Shown here one piece after another: positions 52,501-64,000 of a stretch of DNA of 64,000 bases; positions within the stretch are counted from its first letter, which is position 1; the number at the start of each line of letters is the position of its first letter. Below the pieces are notes generated by a model, which was given only the letters and a program-made list of their open reading frames with translations, had not been told where the DNA came from and ran no database searches. The stretch is taken from NCBI GenBank assembly GCA_030512335.1, contig JAULSU010000004.1, positions 3,224,001 through 3,288,000 on the forward strand, read 5' to 3'. The stretch comes from Immersiella caudata (taxonomy: Eukaryota > Ascomycota > Sordariomycetes > Sordariales > Lasiosphaeriaceae). The position numbers were made by a program, and so were the translations under genes.

Positions 52501-55500
52501 CGGTAGGTGTTTTTGTCCTTGTCCACAGCGATGGTGAGACCCTCAACGTCCAAGGGAATGGGCGTCTCGATCAACTTGCCACCAAAGTACTCGATGGTGG
52601 GGATCTTGGAAGCGTCGTTGTTATAGAGGTCCTTAGTAAGACCGGCGATGTGGCCATTGTGGATACCATCGAGGATATCTTTGATCGGCTCATTTACCTT
52701 GGTGGAGTGCTTGGCCGCCATCGGACCTTGGAGAATGCAAGTACGTCCGACATCCTTGCCAATGACGGCGCCAAGGTCCTCAGACTGCCACAGCGAATCC
52801 TTCTTAAAGAAGAACTCGAAGTTCTCGTCAAGCGCGGGCACGAAGGTGACTGGCTTTTGGCCGCGGCGCTGGCAGAGAAGCAGGAAATGTTGTACATCTT
52901 GCGCATTGATGAGCTGCTCTTCAGCTTCAGGGTAGTGAGACAAGATGCGCTCAACTGCAGCATGGGGCTCGTCGAGATCGGCATAGCTTTGCAGCCTTGA
53001 TGCTTGACCGGGGGTGGTTGTGAAGCGCTCCTCAACGCGGTAGATGAAGTCAGCAGTAAGCTTGACAAAGGAGGGGTCGATCCACCGGGCCTCATCTTTG
53101 ACGTAGAGGAGGTCGACCATGCGGCGCACCACGCCAGCGTATGTCATGTCCTCGAGGTCGACTGCCTTGCCGCCCTTATCTTGGCCGAACCAGACCTTCT
53201 GGAAGTCATCGTTGAGCTTCTTGATGATGTAGGCCCTGTTCTTCTTGAGCTCAGCAACACGCTTCTCCTTGGGGAGACTGAAGATCTTCTGGTCCATTTC
53301 AGCCCAGAAAAGCACACCGCGAGTGGCGAGCTTGTGGATGGGCTCTCCCATCTCAGAACGCACGGTGATGACACCGCCAGCTGGTCCCTTGTACGTCTTC
53401 TCCCACTGGTCATCGTCCAGACCCGGGGCATCAACAATCGCCTGCTTAGCAGCCAGACTTGTGTGAGCCTCCTTGGCGACCATCATGCGGCTGCCAAACA
53501 TGCAACCATCATAAGGCATGGGCGGGTAGCCATACTTGGTGGACCAGGCACCAGTCAGATAGGGGTAAGTGTCATCTGCGCCACCAAAGCCGCTGCCAGC
53601 GACGAGAATGATGTTCTCCTGACGACGGATGCGGCCATACATGATAAGGATGGGAGCATGGAAATCCTCGAACGAGTGATGACCACCACCTCTGCCACCA
53701 GTCCATTGCATAACCACAGGGAAGGTGGGATTTGCCTTGGCAATGTTGATGACGGCCTGAATAGCCTCGCTGGAGCCTGGCTTGAAGGAGATATGCTTCA
53801 GGCCGAGAGTCTCAATGTACTCTTGGGCGACCTCGATCGAGGGCACGCCGGCACCAATGGTGAGGCCTTCGATTGGGACACCCTCAGCGCGGAGCCTACC
53901 CAGAAGGGGAATTTGCCACCCCATGGCCCTAGGGTTGACATAGATCAAGTTGATGGTGATGCCACGTCCAGGAGGGATGGCTTTCTCGATCTTGGAAATG
54001 GCATGTGTCATGGTCTTGGCGTTGTAGTAGCCGCCGCCACCCAGCTCGATCTGATAGCCAGCATTCATGGTAGCCGCCACAAAATCCCAAGGCACAGTGG
54101 ATGGTGTCATGCCGGCAACCATGAGTGGGGGAAGGCCAAGAAGTCTGCTCATCTTTGTGTCCACGTAGGTCTTTCCGCCGGAGGTTTTGACGAGTCTCGG
54201 GCCATATTCCTTGACCCAGTCGACGGCAAACTTCACAGCGTGCTCCTCGTCTCTGTCGAAGAGCTCCGACTTGTAGCCAACCTCGGAGACGGTGCCATTG
54301 ACGGTACCAGCGAGGATGACGCGAACACCGGTGCCCTCCTTGTTGCGGCTAGTGAGAACACCAAGGCCGGAAATACCACCAGGGCCAAAATCCAGGATGT
54401 GTGTCGCACCAGGAAAGACGGTGGCCTTCTCCCAGTTGACCGGGTCACTGGTGATCATGCGAACCAAGGCGGGGACAACATTCCCATTGACCTCCTCCCG
54501 CAAATCCTTGCCAGTGTTAGTGTCAAAGACGGGGATACCCAGGCTCTGAGCATCGATCTTGATGTCCTTCAAGTCTTCTGCGATCAAAGTCGTCGCCTCT
54601 GCTAAGTACTTGCTGTGGAAAGGCGCGGTGATTGGCAGGAAACGGTTGACGAACCGAACCTTTCTCTCGGTATGCGGAGTCCTCGTCTGGTCGATACCGG
54701 TAGCGGCTTTGACCTTTCTAAGTTGGGCGTTCAGACCGGAAAGGGAGGCAGGGGGCCCAGTGACCACAAGGTTACGCGGGCTGTTGATGAGAGAGATGGA
54801 GATGTGGCGGTCTTCAGGGAGGTACTGGTTGGTTTGGTCGATGTGCTTCTGCACCTCCGATGATGGGAGATCACGAATGCTGAGCATAGGCGTAGGGGTG
54901 CCCTCTCCATTCTCCACCGAGTCCCTCAGCATCGATGGGGTCAACGACGTTTTCGGGAAAGTTTGCTGGCTGCGAGCACCAATCCAGAAGAGAATGGTGA
55001 GGGCGGACTTGGCAATTTCTTCAAATGACTCCCACGAGTCCGCAGCTGCTGTCGCGGCCGCAAGAACGACACCCTGGGAATGGCCCGTTGTGCCGCTAAT
55101 CCTGTCACGCAGAATACCCGGATGCAGACCGAGAACCTTACATGTGACCTGGTAGTGCGCCAACTGAACGAGACCGATCAAGGGGAAGCTGACCGGGGCC
55201 GAAACCAGGTATTCGATATCTGGGGTGGCGTCCGGGTTTTGGAGCCAGCTCATGATGTCCAGCCCTTTGGAGTAGAGCTTTTCAGCACTGGGGTGGCTGG
55301 ACAGAGTCTGGAGCAGATCCGCCGAGGAAGCAACAAGATCTCCCACAAACGAAGGGTAAGTCTGATAGAGCTCGCGAAGCTCTTCAAAGTACTCCTCAAT
55401 GTTTCCCTGGCCTCCGAAGATGTTGTAGAGCATGGCGCCGCCATCATCTGCCGCGCGGAACAGCGCCGACTGATGGGCCTTCATCGCACGGTTGGTGGCC

Positions 55501-55934
55501 GAGCGGGCAGCGAAATAACTCTGGATAACCTCCAACTTTTTGGCGTCGATGCCAGGAAGCGTTGCTACCAGGGCATGGACATCGTTACCTCTGAGGAAGG
55601 CCCTCTCAAACTCGTTAAGAATGAGCTTCAGGACCTCCTCGTAGGAACCCTGGGCATCGTCCTCGCCAAGAGCAACCTCTCTTGCGATGTGTCCCATATA
55701 TCTTGCCACAAGCTCGGGTACTGACGATGGCTCGTCATCTTGTGCAAGCTCATCTGTCGGGGCGGGCAGACTTGCGCCGAAGCGTTCTTTCAACTGGGAG
55801 GCATGGAAATGGAGGCTGGTCGGGATAAGGAATGAGGTCTCGAGCGATCCGTGGGAAATTGTCAGAGGCCGAAGCGAGGCGGATGACCTGGGCGTGACGG
55901 CGCCCGTTTGGGGTCCTGTGCCAGCACCGTACAT
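49558..55934 (-). CDS. fas1: Fatty acid synthase subunit beta (AT-ER-DH-MPT)
   Basis: Beta subunit of the cytosolic alpha6beta6 fungal type I fatty acid synthase, carrying acetyl transfer, enoyl reduction, dehydration and malonyl/palmitoyl transfer. Two exons (55934-50738, 50690-49558; 47-bp intron) encode 2109 aa, the usual size. The N-terminal acetyltransferase has GTTGHSQGVV (Ser about 286). The FMN enoyl reductase has LPPLMVAGMTPSTVP, IELGGGGYYNAKTM and VMQWTGGRGGGHHS. The hot-dog dehydratase region has NPIHVSRVFSAYANLPGTIT with HGMYSSASVR. The transferase has FTGQGSQEQGMGMDLY before the splice and FAGHSLGEYSALAAL (Ser about 1839) after it. No motif is missing. Normal length, the paired fas2 and the absence of polyketide-synthase neighbours argue for the primary-metabolism enzyme. 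Confidence 0.98.
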
Positions 55935-57788
55935 TGTGAATCGTTTGCTAGACTTTTCTCATCAGTCAACAGCCATTGAGCCGGGTAGCGGCGATGGGGG
56001 AACCTACCGAGCACGCTGTGTTTAAACACGCAAGAAAGACGCTCGGATGCAAAGCCGAGATCAGAACGTGAACAAGGAGCGGATGGATTAGGGCTGCGAC
56101 CAAGTGTCGCGCTCGAGGGTATCACGGAGGAAGCTGCCCTGACCTGGGAGCTCTAGAGTTTTCGGGAGAGGAAGGGAGGGACTGAAGGCAAAATGGGAAG
56201 GACGGGACGAGAGAGTAGAGTTTGGAATTCCCGTGGGCACCTGGCGAGTTGTGGACGGTGGACGATGTAATACGGGACCTCGAAGCTTCACACGCCGTGG
56301 GGAACGGAGGAAGTGTTATTGCTCAACGCAAAATTGACTGGCTTCCTAACACCTACTCGCCGAAGGGTGCTCACTGCTCGCCAAAAAAAATTACAATCTT
56401 TGTTGGGGAAGGCACGACAGCCGTCACGCACGCCCCCTGTCGATAGCGTACCAGACTCGCTAGTGACTTGTGGCCACTCTCATGCACCTGCTTACGCAGG
56501 GTACCCGGCTGTACCCTGCATCCACTCTCCCACCGCAATCCACAACGGCAACCCCACTTCCCACGCTGTCAGACGCGCCAGGTACAGGTACCTGGATCCG
56601 ATCTTCCCCTCGACCGTGGCTTTCCGACGACGAGCGTGCAGGACTGATGATGCTGAGAGCCTCCGAGTCCGGCAATCGGGCCACCGGACACCACCGCCAC
56701 CTCGTCCCGTGCCCGGACGAAGAAATATCGGGCCCGCATATGCTCTGATGGCGCCGCCCAACGAGGAGTGGGCACAAGAGCTTCTCCTCCATCGCGGTCT
56801 CCTCCCTGGGAGGGCCACACATGCAAGTTGCGAGCCTGCGATATCCCTGGCTACGCGAGCAGCCAATCCGGCCAAGAATCGCGGGGCAGCGGGCGGAGGG
56901 ATACTACGACGATAAGTGTTTTTGGTTATCATGCCATTTACCAAAAGGGGTGGGCCAGACACCATCTGCGTCAACCTTGAGGTCCAGTGAGTGGCGGAGG
57001 ACGAACAGATAGAGCACACGAAGTGTTGGTTTCTCGGGCCATAGGACGAATACGGTTCGGATGATGGCATGCAGCAGAACGATTACCAAATCGTCTGGTG
57101 TTGCGGGACGCCGAAGGTGAGGATACAGCGAGTTTTGATCTGAACATGGCGGAAGACAGTTTGGACTCCGGCCCAGACCTGACGCCCACGGATGTGACGG
57201 GAGTATCGAAACTTCTGAGCTCCACCGCTCCCAATCCAACTGCGGGTGGCGGTGGGGCAGAAAGGCGTAACACTAGACCGCATGCGGCTAGCGCCAAGGT
57301 TTGGTTGGGAAACAGCTTGCGCTCTGCAGCATCGGCATGGGGTCGGCCTGTCATGGCAAGGGTCATCTCATTCAACAGTTGCGACGTGAGGACGCGGAAA
57401 AGCTGCCAATTTTTTGCGCTGTTGCCCCCAAGGACCGAAGCTCGCGGTTAATCAACATTCCGCTGCCCGTCTTTCTCCTTGCGGTCGGCAAGTTTGCTCT
57501 TCATCTTGCTTCTTCCGCATTTCCATCCACACTGCATAGAGATTGGGCCGCTCGTCACTCCTTCCCTCCTCTCGCCTGTCCCGGTTGCCCTTATTTGCTG
57601 TTGTTGGCGCCACCACTCCCTCGCGCCAGACAAACCTAATTCCTCGGATTTTCCCCCAAAGCTTTGGAACCACCCCGAAGCTTTCCATGTGCTGCGGTGC
57701 TTAATCTAGACAATACCCGAAAGCCTCAACCTACACCCTGCCTCTACCACTTTCGCCGCTGGGCTCACGATAGCAACAACGCAGCAAG
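55935..57788. promoter_or_regulatory. Shared divergent promoter of fas1 and fas2
   Basis: 1.85 kb between the ATGs of the two FAS subunits. One CCTCGG hexamer (57642-57647), the core site of the fatty-acid regulators FarA/FarB/Ctf1 in other filamentous fungi, lies about 145 bp upstream of the fas2 ATG. I found no matching copy close to fas1. One hexamer alone is weak evidence. No gene supported inside, although a 200-codon frame (56313-56915) occurs. Confidence 0.5.
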
Positions 57789-60700
57789 ATGCGTCCCGAA
57801 GTCGAGCAGGAGCTTGCCCACACGCTCCTTGTAGAGCTTCTTGCATACCAATTCGCCTCGCCTGTAAGGTGGATTGAGACTCAAGATGTTTTCCTCGCAG
57901 AGAAGACGGCAGAGCGGATCGTCGAGGTTGGTCCTGCAGACACGCTCGGTGTGATGGCTAAGAGGACGCTGGCCTCCAAGTACGAAGCATATGATGCCGC
58001 GAAGTCAGTCCAAAGACAAATCCTGTGCTACAACAAGGACGCCAAAGAGATCTACTACGATGTCGATCCGGTCGAGGAGGAGCCGGAGCCGGCTGCAGCA
58101 GAAGCTAGCTCGTCGGGCGCAGCGTCAGCGGCCCCGTCGGCTGCTCCGGCCGCGGCGGTGGCTGCTCCGCCACCCAGCGCCGGCCCAGCTGCACAAGTTC
58201 CTGATGCCCCGGTGCAGGCAGTGGACATCGTTAGGTCACTGGTCGCCCAGAAGCTGAAAAAGCCGCTGGGTGACATTCCCCTGAGCAAGGCGATCAAAGA
58301 TCTTGTTGGAGGTACGAGAGCCGAACCCGGAACCTAAGAGATCGCAGCCAGCTGACAATTTGGTAACAGGAAAGTCAACGCTACAAAATGAAATCCTCGG
58401 CGACCTCGGCAAGGAATTCGGGTCGACCCCTGAGAAGCCCGAAGACACGCCGCTTGACGAGCTTGGTGCCGCGATGCAACAAACATTTGACGGAAACCTT
58501 GGCAAGACCTCCCAGGGTCTCATTGCCCGTCTTATCTCGTCCAAGATGCCCGGTGGTTTCAACATTACAACGGCGCGGAAATATCTCGAGACGCGGTGGG
58601 GCTTGGCCTCTGGTCGCCAGGACGGTGTTCTCCTGCTGGGTATCACCATGGAGCCTCCAGCGCGCCTCGGGTCTGAGGCGGACGCGAAAGCGTTCCTTGA
58701 TGACGTCGCACAAAAATACGCGGCCAGTTCCGGCATCAGCTTGTCTACTGCGGCTGCTGCCGGCCCGGCCGGAGGCGCTTCAGGCGGCATGATGATGGAC
58801 CCCGCCGCTATCGAGGCCCTGACCAGCGACCAAAAGACCTTCTTCAGGCAGCAGCTAGAGCTGACTGCCAGATACCTGAAGATGGACATCCGCGCAGGAG
58901 ACAAGGCGTTCCAGGCTTCTCAGGAATCCACCAAGGTTTTGCAGAGCCAGCTCGATTTATGGACGACAGAACACGGTGACTTTTATGCTGCCGGTATCGA
59001 GCCCGTCTTCAGCTCTCTGAAGGCCCGTGTTTACGATTCCTCGTGGAACTGGGCACGTCAAGACGCCCTCTCAATGTACTATGACATTATTTTCGGAAGG
59101 CTGAAGGCTGTTGACCGCGAGATTGTCAGCCAGTGCATTCGCCTCATGAACCGGTCGAACCCCACACTCTTGGATTTCATGCAGTATCACATCGACAACT
59201 GCCCGACTGACCGCGGCGAGACGTATGAGCTGGCCAAGCAGCTTGGAGCGCAATTGATCGAGAACTGCAAGGATGCGCTGACGGTGAACCCTGTCTACAA
59301 GGACGTCGCTGTGCCGACGGGTCCCCAGACTACCATCGACGCCCGTGGAAACCTTGACTACAAGGAGGTTCCTCGTGCGAGCTGCCGCAAGCTCGAGCAC
59401 TACGTTCAGCAAATGGCTGAGGGCGGCAAGATCTCGGAATACGGCAACCGTACCAAGGTCCAGAACGACCTGTCCAAGATCTACAAGCTGATCAAGCAGC
59501 AGCACAAGCTGTCCAAGACCTCCCAGCTTGAGATCAAGAACTTGTACGGCGACATCATCCGGTCCCTGGCAATGAACGAGAGTCAAATCATCCCCAAGGA
59601 GAATGGCAAGGGCAACGTCACTGTCAAGAAGTCGCCCAAGCCCAAGGGCAAGACGGAGACGATCCCTTTCCTCCACCTGCGGAAGAAGACCCAGCACGGA
59701 TGGGACTATAGCAAGAAGTTCACGGGCCTGTATCTCGACTGCCTTGAGGAGGCTGCCAAGGAGGGTGTCACCTTTGCTGGCAGGTACGTTCTCATGACAG
59801 GTGCCGGTGCTGGCTCGATCGGTGCCGAGGTCCTGCAGGGTCTCATCTCTGGCGGCGCCAAGGTCATCGTCACGACCAGTCGCTTCTCCCGCGAGGTCAC
59901 TGAGTACTACCAGTCCATGTACGCCCGCTTCGGCTCCCGCGGCTCCCAGCTTGTGGTCGTTCCCTTTAACCAGGGTAGCGTGACTGATGTCAATGCCTTG
60001 ATCGACTACATCTATGACCCTAAGGCTGGGCTCGGCTGGGATCTGGACTACATCGTCCCCTTCGCCGCCATCTCTGAGCAGGGTCGCCAGATTGATGGAA
60101 TCGACTCCAAGTCGGAGCTCGCTCACCGTATCATGCTGACCAACTTGATCCGCCTCCTCGGCGCGGTGAAGGCGGAGAAGGCCAACCGCGGCATTGAGAC
60201 CCGTCCCGCGCAGGTCATCCTTCCCCTCTCCCCTAATCATGGTACATTCGGTAGTGACGGTCTGTACTCGGAGTCGAAACTTGGCCTGGAGACCCTGTTC
60301 AACCGGTGGTATGCCGAGGACTGGGCCAACTACCTCACCATCTGCGGTGCCATCATCGGCTGGACTCGCGGTACCGGCTTAATGTCGGGCAACAATATTG
60401 TTGCCGAGGCCGTCGAGAACTTCGGGGTGCGCACCTTCTCCCAGCAGGAGATGGCCTTCAACCTTCTTGGTCTGATGTCGCCCACGATTGTCGACCTTTG
60501 CCAGAACGAGCCGGTCTTTGCCGACTTGAACGGCGGTCTTCAGTTCCTCAACAACCTCAACGAGACCATGACCAGGGAGCGCAAGAACCTCATGGAGACC
60601 AGCGAGATTCGCAGGGCCGTCACCAAGGAGACCTCTGCCGAGAACAAGATCGTGAACGGCGAGAACTCTGAGGCCCTATACAAGAAGAAGGTCATTGAGC

Positions 60701-63499
60701 CTCGCGCCAACATCAAGTTTGAGTTCCCCACCCTTCCCGACTGGAAGTCGGAGGTTGAACCTCTCAACGAGAAGCTCAGGGGCATGGTCGATCTCGAGAA
60801 GGTAGTCGTCGTCACCGGTTTCGCCGAGGTCGGCCCCTGGGGCAACTCGCGCACCCGGTGGGAGATGGAAGCCTATGGAGAATTCTCACTCGAGGGCTGC
60901 ATCGAGATGTCTTGGGTCATGGGTCTCATCAAGAACCACAACGGCCCTATCAAGGGCAAGCCATACTCTGGGTGGGTTGATGCCAAGACTGGGGAGCCCG
61001 TCGATGACAAGGATATCAAGCCCAAATATGAGAAGTACATTCTGGATCATGCCGGCATCCGGCTTATTGAGCCTGAGTTGTTTGAAGGCTACGACCCCAA
61101 CAAGAAGCAGCTTCTCCACGAGGTCGTCATCGAGGAAGACCTCGATCCATTTGAGGCTTCCAAGGATACCGCCGAAGAGTTCAAGCGTGAGCATGGCGAC
61201 AAGGTTGAGATCTTCGAGATCCCGGAGACCGGCCAGTACACGGTGCGCATGAAGAAGGGCGCATCCCTGTGGATTCCCAAGGCGCTTCGCTTTGATCGCC
61301 TTGTCGCTGGTCAGATCCCCACTGGCTGGGACGCCAAGCGCTACGGTATCCCCGACGATATCATCTCTCAGGTTGACCCCGTGGCGCTGTTCGTCCTCGT
61401 CGCCACGGTCGAGGCGCTTCTCGCGTCTGGTATCACCGATCCTTATGAGTTTTACAAGTATGTCCACGTTTCCGAAGTCGGAAACTGTGTCGGCTCCGGT
61501 ATGGGCGGTGCTGCTGCCCTCAGGGGCATGCACCGCGACAGATTCCTGGACAAGCCGCTCCAAAACGACATTCTCCAGGAGTCTTTCATCAATACTATGG
61601 CGGCCTGGGTCAACATGTTGCTTATTTCTTCCTCTGGCCCTATCAAGACTCCTGTTGGTGCTTGCGCCACCGCCGTCGAGTCCGTCGACATTGGTTACGA
61701 GACCATCATGGAGGGCAAGGCTCGTGTCTGCTTCGTCGGTGGTTTCGATGACTTTGGCGAGGAAGGCTCTTATGAGTTCGCAAACATGAAGGCCACGAGC
61801 AACGCCGTCGACGAGTTCGCGCACGGCCGCACTCCCAAAGAGATGTCCCGCCCGACCACCACAACCAGAAACGGCTTCATGGAGTCGCAAGGCTCCGGTG
61901 TTCAGGTCATCATGACCGCCAAGCTCGCTCTCGACATGGGTGTGCCCATCCACGGCATTCTCGCCCTTACCACCACCGCCTCTGACAAGATTGGCCGCTC
62001 GGTTCCTGCTCCAGGCCAAGGTGTGCTCACCACCGCCCGGGAGCACCCCGGCAAGTTCCAGTCTCCTCTTCTTGACATCAAGTACAGGCGACGACAGATT
62101 GAGCGCCGCAAGAAGCAGATTGAGGACGACAAGTACGCCGACCTTGAGTACCTTGCTGACGAGGCCAAGGCGCTCGAGGCCGAGGGTCGCCCCCAGAGCG
62201 AGATCGACAAGTACATCAGCCACCGTGCGAAGCAGGTTGAGAAGGAAGCTGAACGGCAAACGAAGGAGGTGCTCCGGAGCTATGGCAACAACTTCTGGAA
62301 GAGCGACCCGAGCATCGCTCCCCTGCGCGGTGCTCTCGCAACCTGGGGTCTCACCATAGACGATCTCGGCGTTGCTTCCTTCCACGGAACATCAACCAAG
62401 GCGAACGATAAGAACGAGTCGTCTGTTATCTGCCAACAGCTTGCCCACCTTGGCCGCAAGAAGGGTAACGCCGTGCTCGGCATCTTCCAGAAGTACCTGA
62501 CTGGTCATCCCAAGGGTGCTGCTGGTGCCTGGATGATGAACGGTTGCTTGCAGGTGCTCAACACCGGTCTCGTCCCTGGTAACCGGAACGCCGACAACGT
62601 TGATGAGGTCATGGAGAAGTTTGACTACATCGTCTACCCGAGCAAGAGCATCCAGACAGACGGCGTCAAGGCCTTCTCCGTCACTTCGTTCGGCTTCGGT
62701 CAGAAGGGCGCCCAGGCTATCGGTGTTCATCCCAAGTACCTCTACGCTACCCTTGATGAGGACACCTTCAGCGCCTACCGCGCCAAGGTTGAGGCTCGCC
62801 AGAAGAAGGCATACCGATTCTTCCACAATGGTCTCATCAACAACACGCTGTTCGTTGCGAAGAACAACTCGCCGTACACTGATGAGCAGCTCAGCTCGGT
62901 GCTCCTCAACCCCGACGCACGTGTTACGGAGGACAAGAAGAGCGGCGAGCTCAAGTTCCCTGCGGACTTCATGAAGTTGTCGGAGGAGAAGATTGATTCC
63001 TCTGCGATGAGCCAGGTGTCGCTCGCAGAAGTGGTTGGACGAGAAGCGAGGAAGATTGAAGGCGCCAACACAAGGGTAGGAATCGATATCGAAGAGATCG
63101 AGATCATCAACATCGACAACGATACCTTCCTCGAGCGGAACTTCACAGATACTGAGATTCAGTACTGCATGACCTCGGTCAAGTCCACCGGGCGTCAACC
63201 AAGGGCGGCGTTTGCCGGAAGATGGTCCGCAAAGGAAGCTGTTTTCAAGGCATTGGGTGTGCCCAGCAAGGGAGCTGGCGCCGCGTTGAAGGACATTGAG
63301 ATCCACACAGATAAGAACGGTGCCCCAACTGTCAAGGTGAGTCCCATGAGCTATTATAACATGTCGCATCGTTACTGACTGGTTGCAGCTTCACGGTTCT
63401 GCGTTGGAGGCGGCCAACAAGGCCGGGATCAAGCATGTCAACGTTTCCATTTCTTACACGGCACAACATGCTGCGGCCATCGCGGCAGCGCAGCTTTGA
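57789..63499 (+). CDS. fas2: Fatty acid synthase subunit alpha (ACP-KR-KS-PPT)
   Basis: Alpha subunit partner of the divergent fas1. Three exons (57789-58311, 58370-63336, 63389-63499) encode 1866 aa. After the N-terminal MPT end (MRPEVEQELAHTLLVELLAY) and an Ala/Pro linker comes the acyl carrier domain. Its phosphopantetheine serine lies in LVGGKSTLQNEILGDLG, and the first splice falls inside this motif. The ketoreductase has GRYVLMTGAGAGSIGAEVLQ. The ketosynthase has the active cysteine in TPVGACATAVESVDIGYE and a histidine in ASFHGTSTKANDKN. The C-terminal phosphopantetheinyl transferase has RVGIDIEEIEII and FAGRWSAKEAVFKALGVPS, completed by the last exon (LHGSALEAANKAG, ending AAAIAAAQL). 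All domains are intact. Confidence 0.98.
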
Positions 63500-64000
63500 T
63501 AACGAGGTGACGGAGTTTGATGAGTAGAGATGTTTAATATTTGCGGCACGGCGTGTGTATATCATGATTTAGAAAAAGCGGGATCTCTCAAGGAGAAGGG
63601 ATGGGTTTAGAGCGGCCAGTATGTACTGGAGATGTGTTTAGTGTTAGAATCTGAGGTTGGACGAGACTGTCTTTCGGTTGCTCTTGTGTGTATGTGATGC
63701 CGCTCCGCGCATTCGTCGACGGAGGTCGGCGCCAGTTCGTCGCAAAAATGTCTCGATGGTCTCTTATCAGATACGGCAGCGCCCCGAGCAAGGCGCGTAG
63801 GCCAATCCGCCCCACGACAGCTATGAGCTAGTACCTCAGATGCGGTTGAGGACAGCTCAGCTGGGATGAGCCAATCAGCATGGCGGCGTGGCGCGGGATG
63901 ATGGGCTAGGTGGGGCTCGGGCGTTTGCCCGTGCCGTCACGGCGGGTGCCGGCGCTGGCCGATGGACCCGCTCGGCGGCATTCACGAAGAGGGGGAGCTT
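63500..64000. other. fas2 3' flank to window end
   Basis: Holds the fas2 3' UTR. The last part becomes GC-rich. No further gene seen. Confidence 0.45.

Noticed and set aside
53004..54605. 533-codon plus-strand ORF (and 49546-50703, 51807-53000) inside fas1
   Set aside because: Antisense shadows of the fas1 coding sequence, produced by its codon bias; no domain of their own.
60886..62385. 499-codon and 389-codon (59071-60240) minus-strand ORFs inside fas2
   Set aside because: Antisense shadows of intact fas2; translated text is low-information and mirrors the sense frame.
49558..63499. fas1/fas2 as starter-unit FAS of a secondary-metabolite cluster
   Set aside because: Full-length canonical subunits, no polyketide synthase, P450 or cluster regulator nearby; fits the primary-metabolism pair.

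Overview
The window is a stretch of filamentous ascomycete (Pezizomycotina) nuclear genome, most likely from a Sordariomycete. The genes carry short introns (about 47-182 bp) with GTRNGT-like donors and CTRAY-like branch points. The gene set includes a close relative of Neurospora DIM-5, and the two fungal type I fatty-acid-synthase subunits sit head to head. Every gene name rests on reading translated motifs by eye; no database search was run. Several genes (Rpp40, Trm11, Gid4, Mago, UBTD, DIM-5, TGT, eS17) are visible only after joining exons by hand, and the exon borders given are my inference.

Layout. 0-8 kb: end of a partial gene, tRNA ligase Trl1 (-), a small ankyrin protein (+), the RNase P/MRP-type subunit Rpp40 (-, six exons) and the tRNA methyltransferase subunit Trm11 (+). 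8-20.5 kb: the GID E3 ligase substrate receptor Gid4 (-), the exon-junction protein Mago nashi (-, six exons), COPI beta-coat Sec26 (+), a UBTD-type ubiquitin-like protein with a probable MGCC lipidation start (-), and a DIM-5-type H3K9 methyltransferase (-). 20.8-29.8 kb is an accessory, decaying stretch. It holds a broken ABCC-type transporter with an internal inverted fragment, a tRNA-like element whose anticodon arm is replaced by a 16-bp hairpin, a 2EXR-domain gene, a small membrane ORF and a zinc-finger gene remnant.

30-40 kb: queuine tRNA-ribosyltransferase, mitoribosomal Mrp51, ribosomal protein eS17, the CTD phosphatase Rtr1 and the actin-patch SH3 protein Bbc1. 40-46.5 kb has no gene I can support. 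46.5-48 kb: a conserved-looking fungal protein of unknown function. 49.5-63.5 kb: FAS beta (-) and FAS alpha (+) transcribed divergently from a shared 1.85-kb region.

Most genes are housekeeping. Four act in tRNA maturation (Trl1, Rpp40, Trm11, TGT). The two FAS subunits build one alpha6beta6 complex, and their divergent layout fits co-regulation. I saw no clear undescribed multi-gene system. The best unusual signals are the rearranged transporter relic, the hairpin tRNA-like element, the UBTD gene whose first coding exon is only the ATG, and the stop-free intron of Bbc1.
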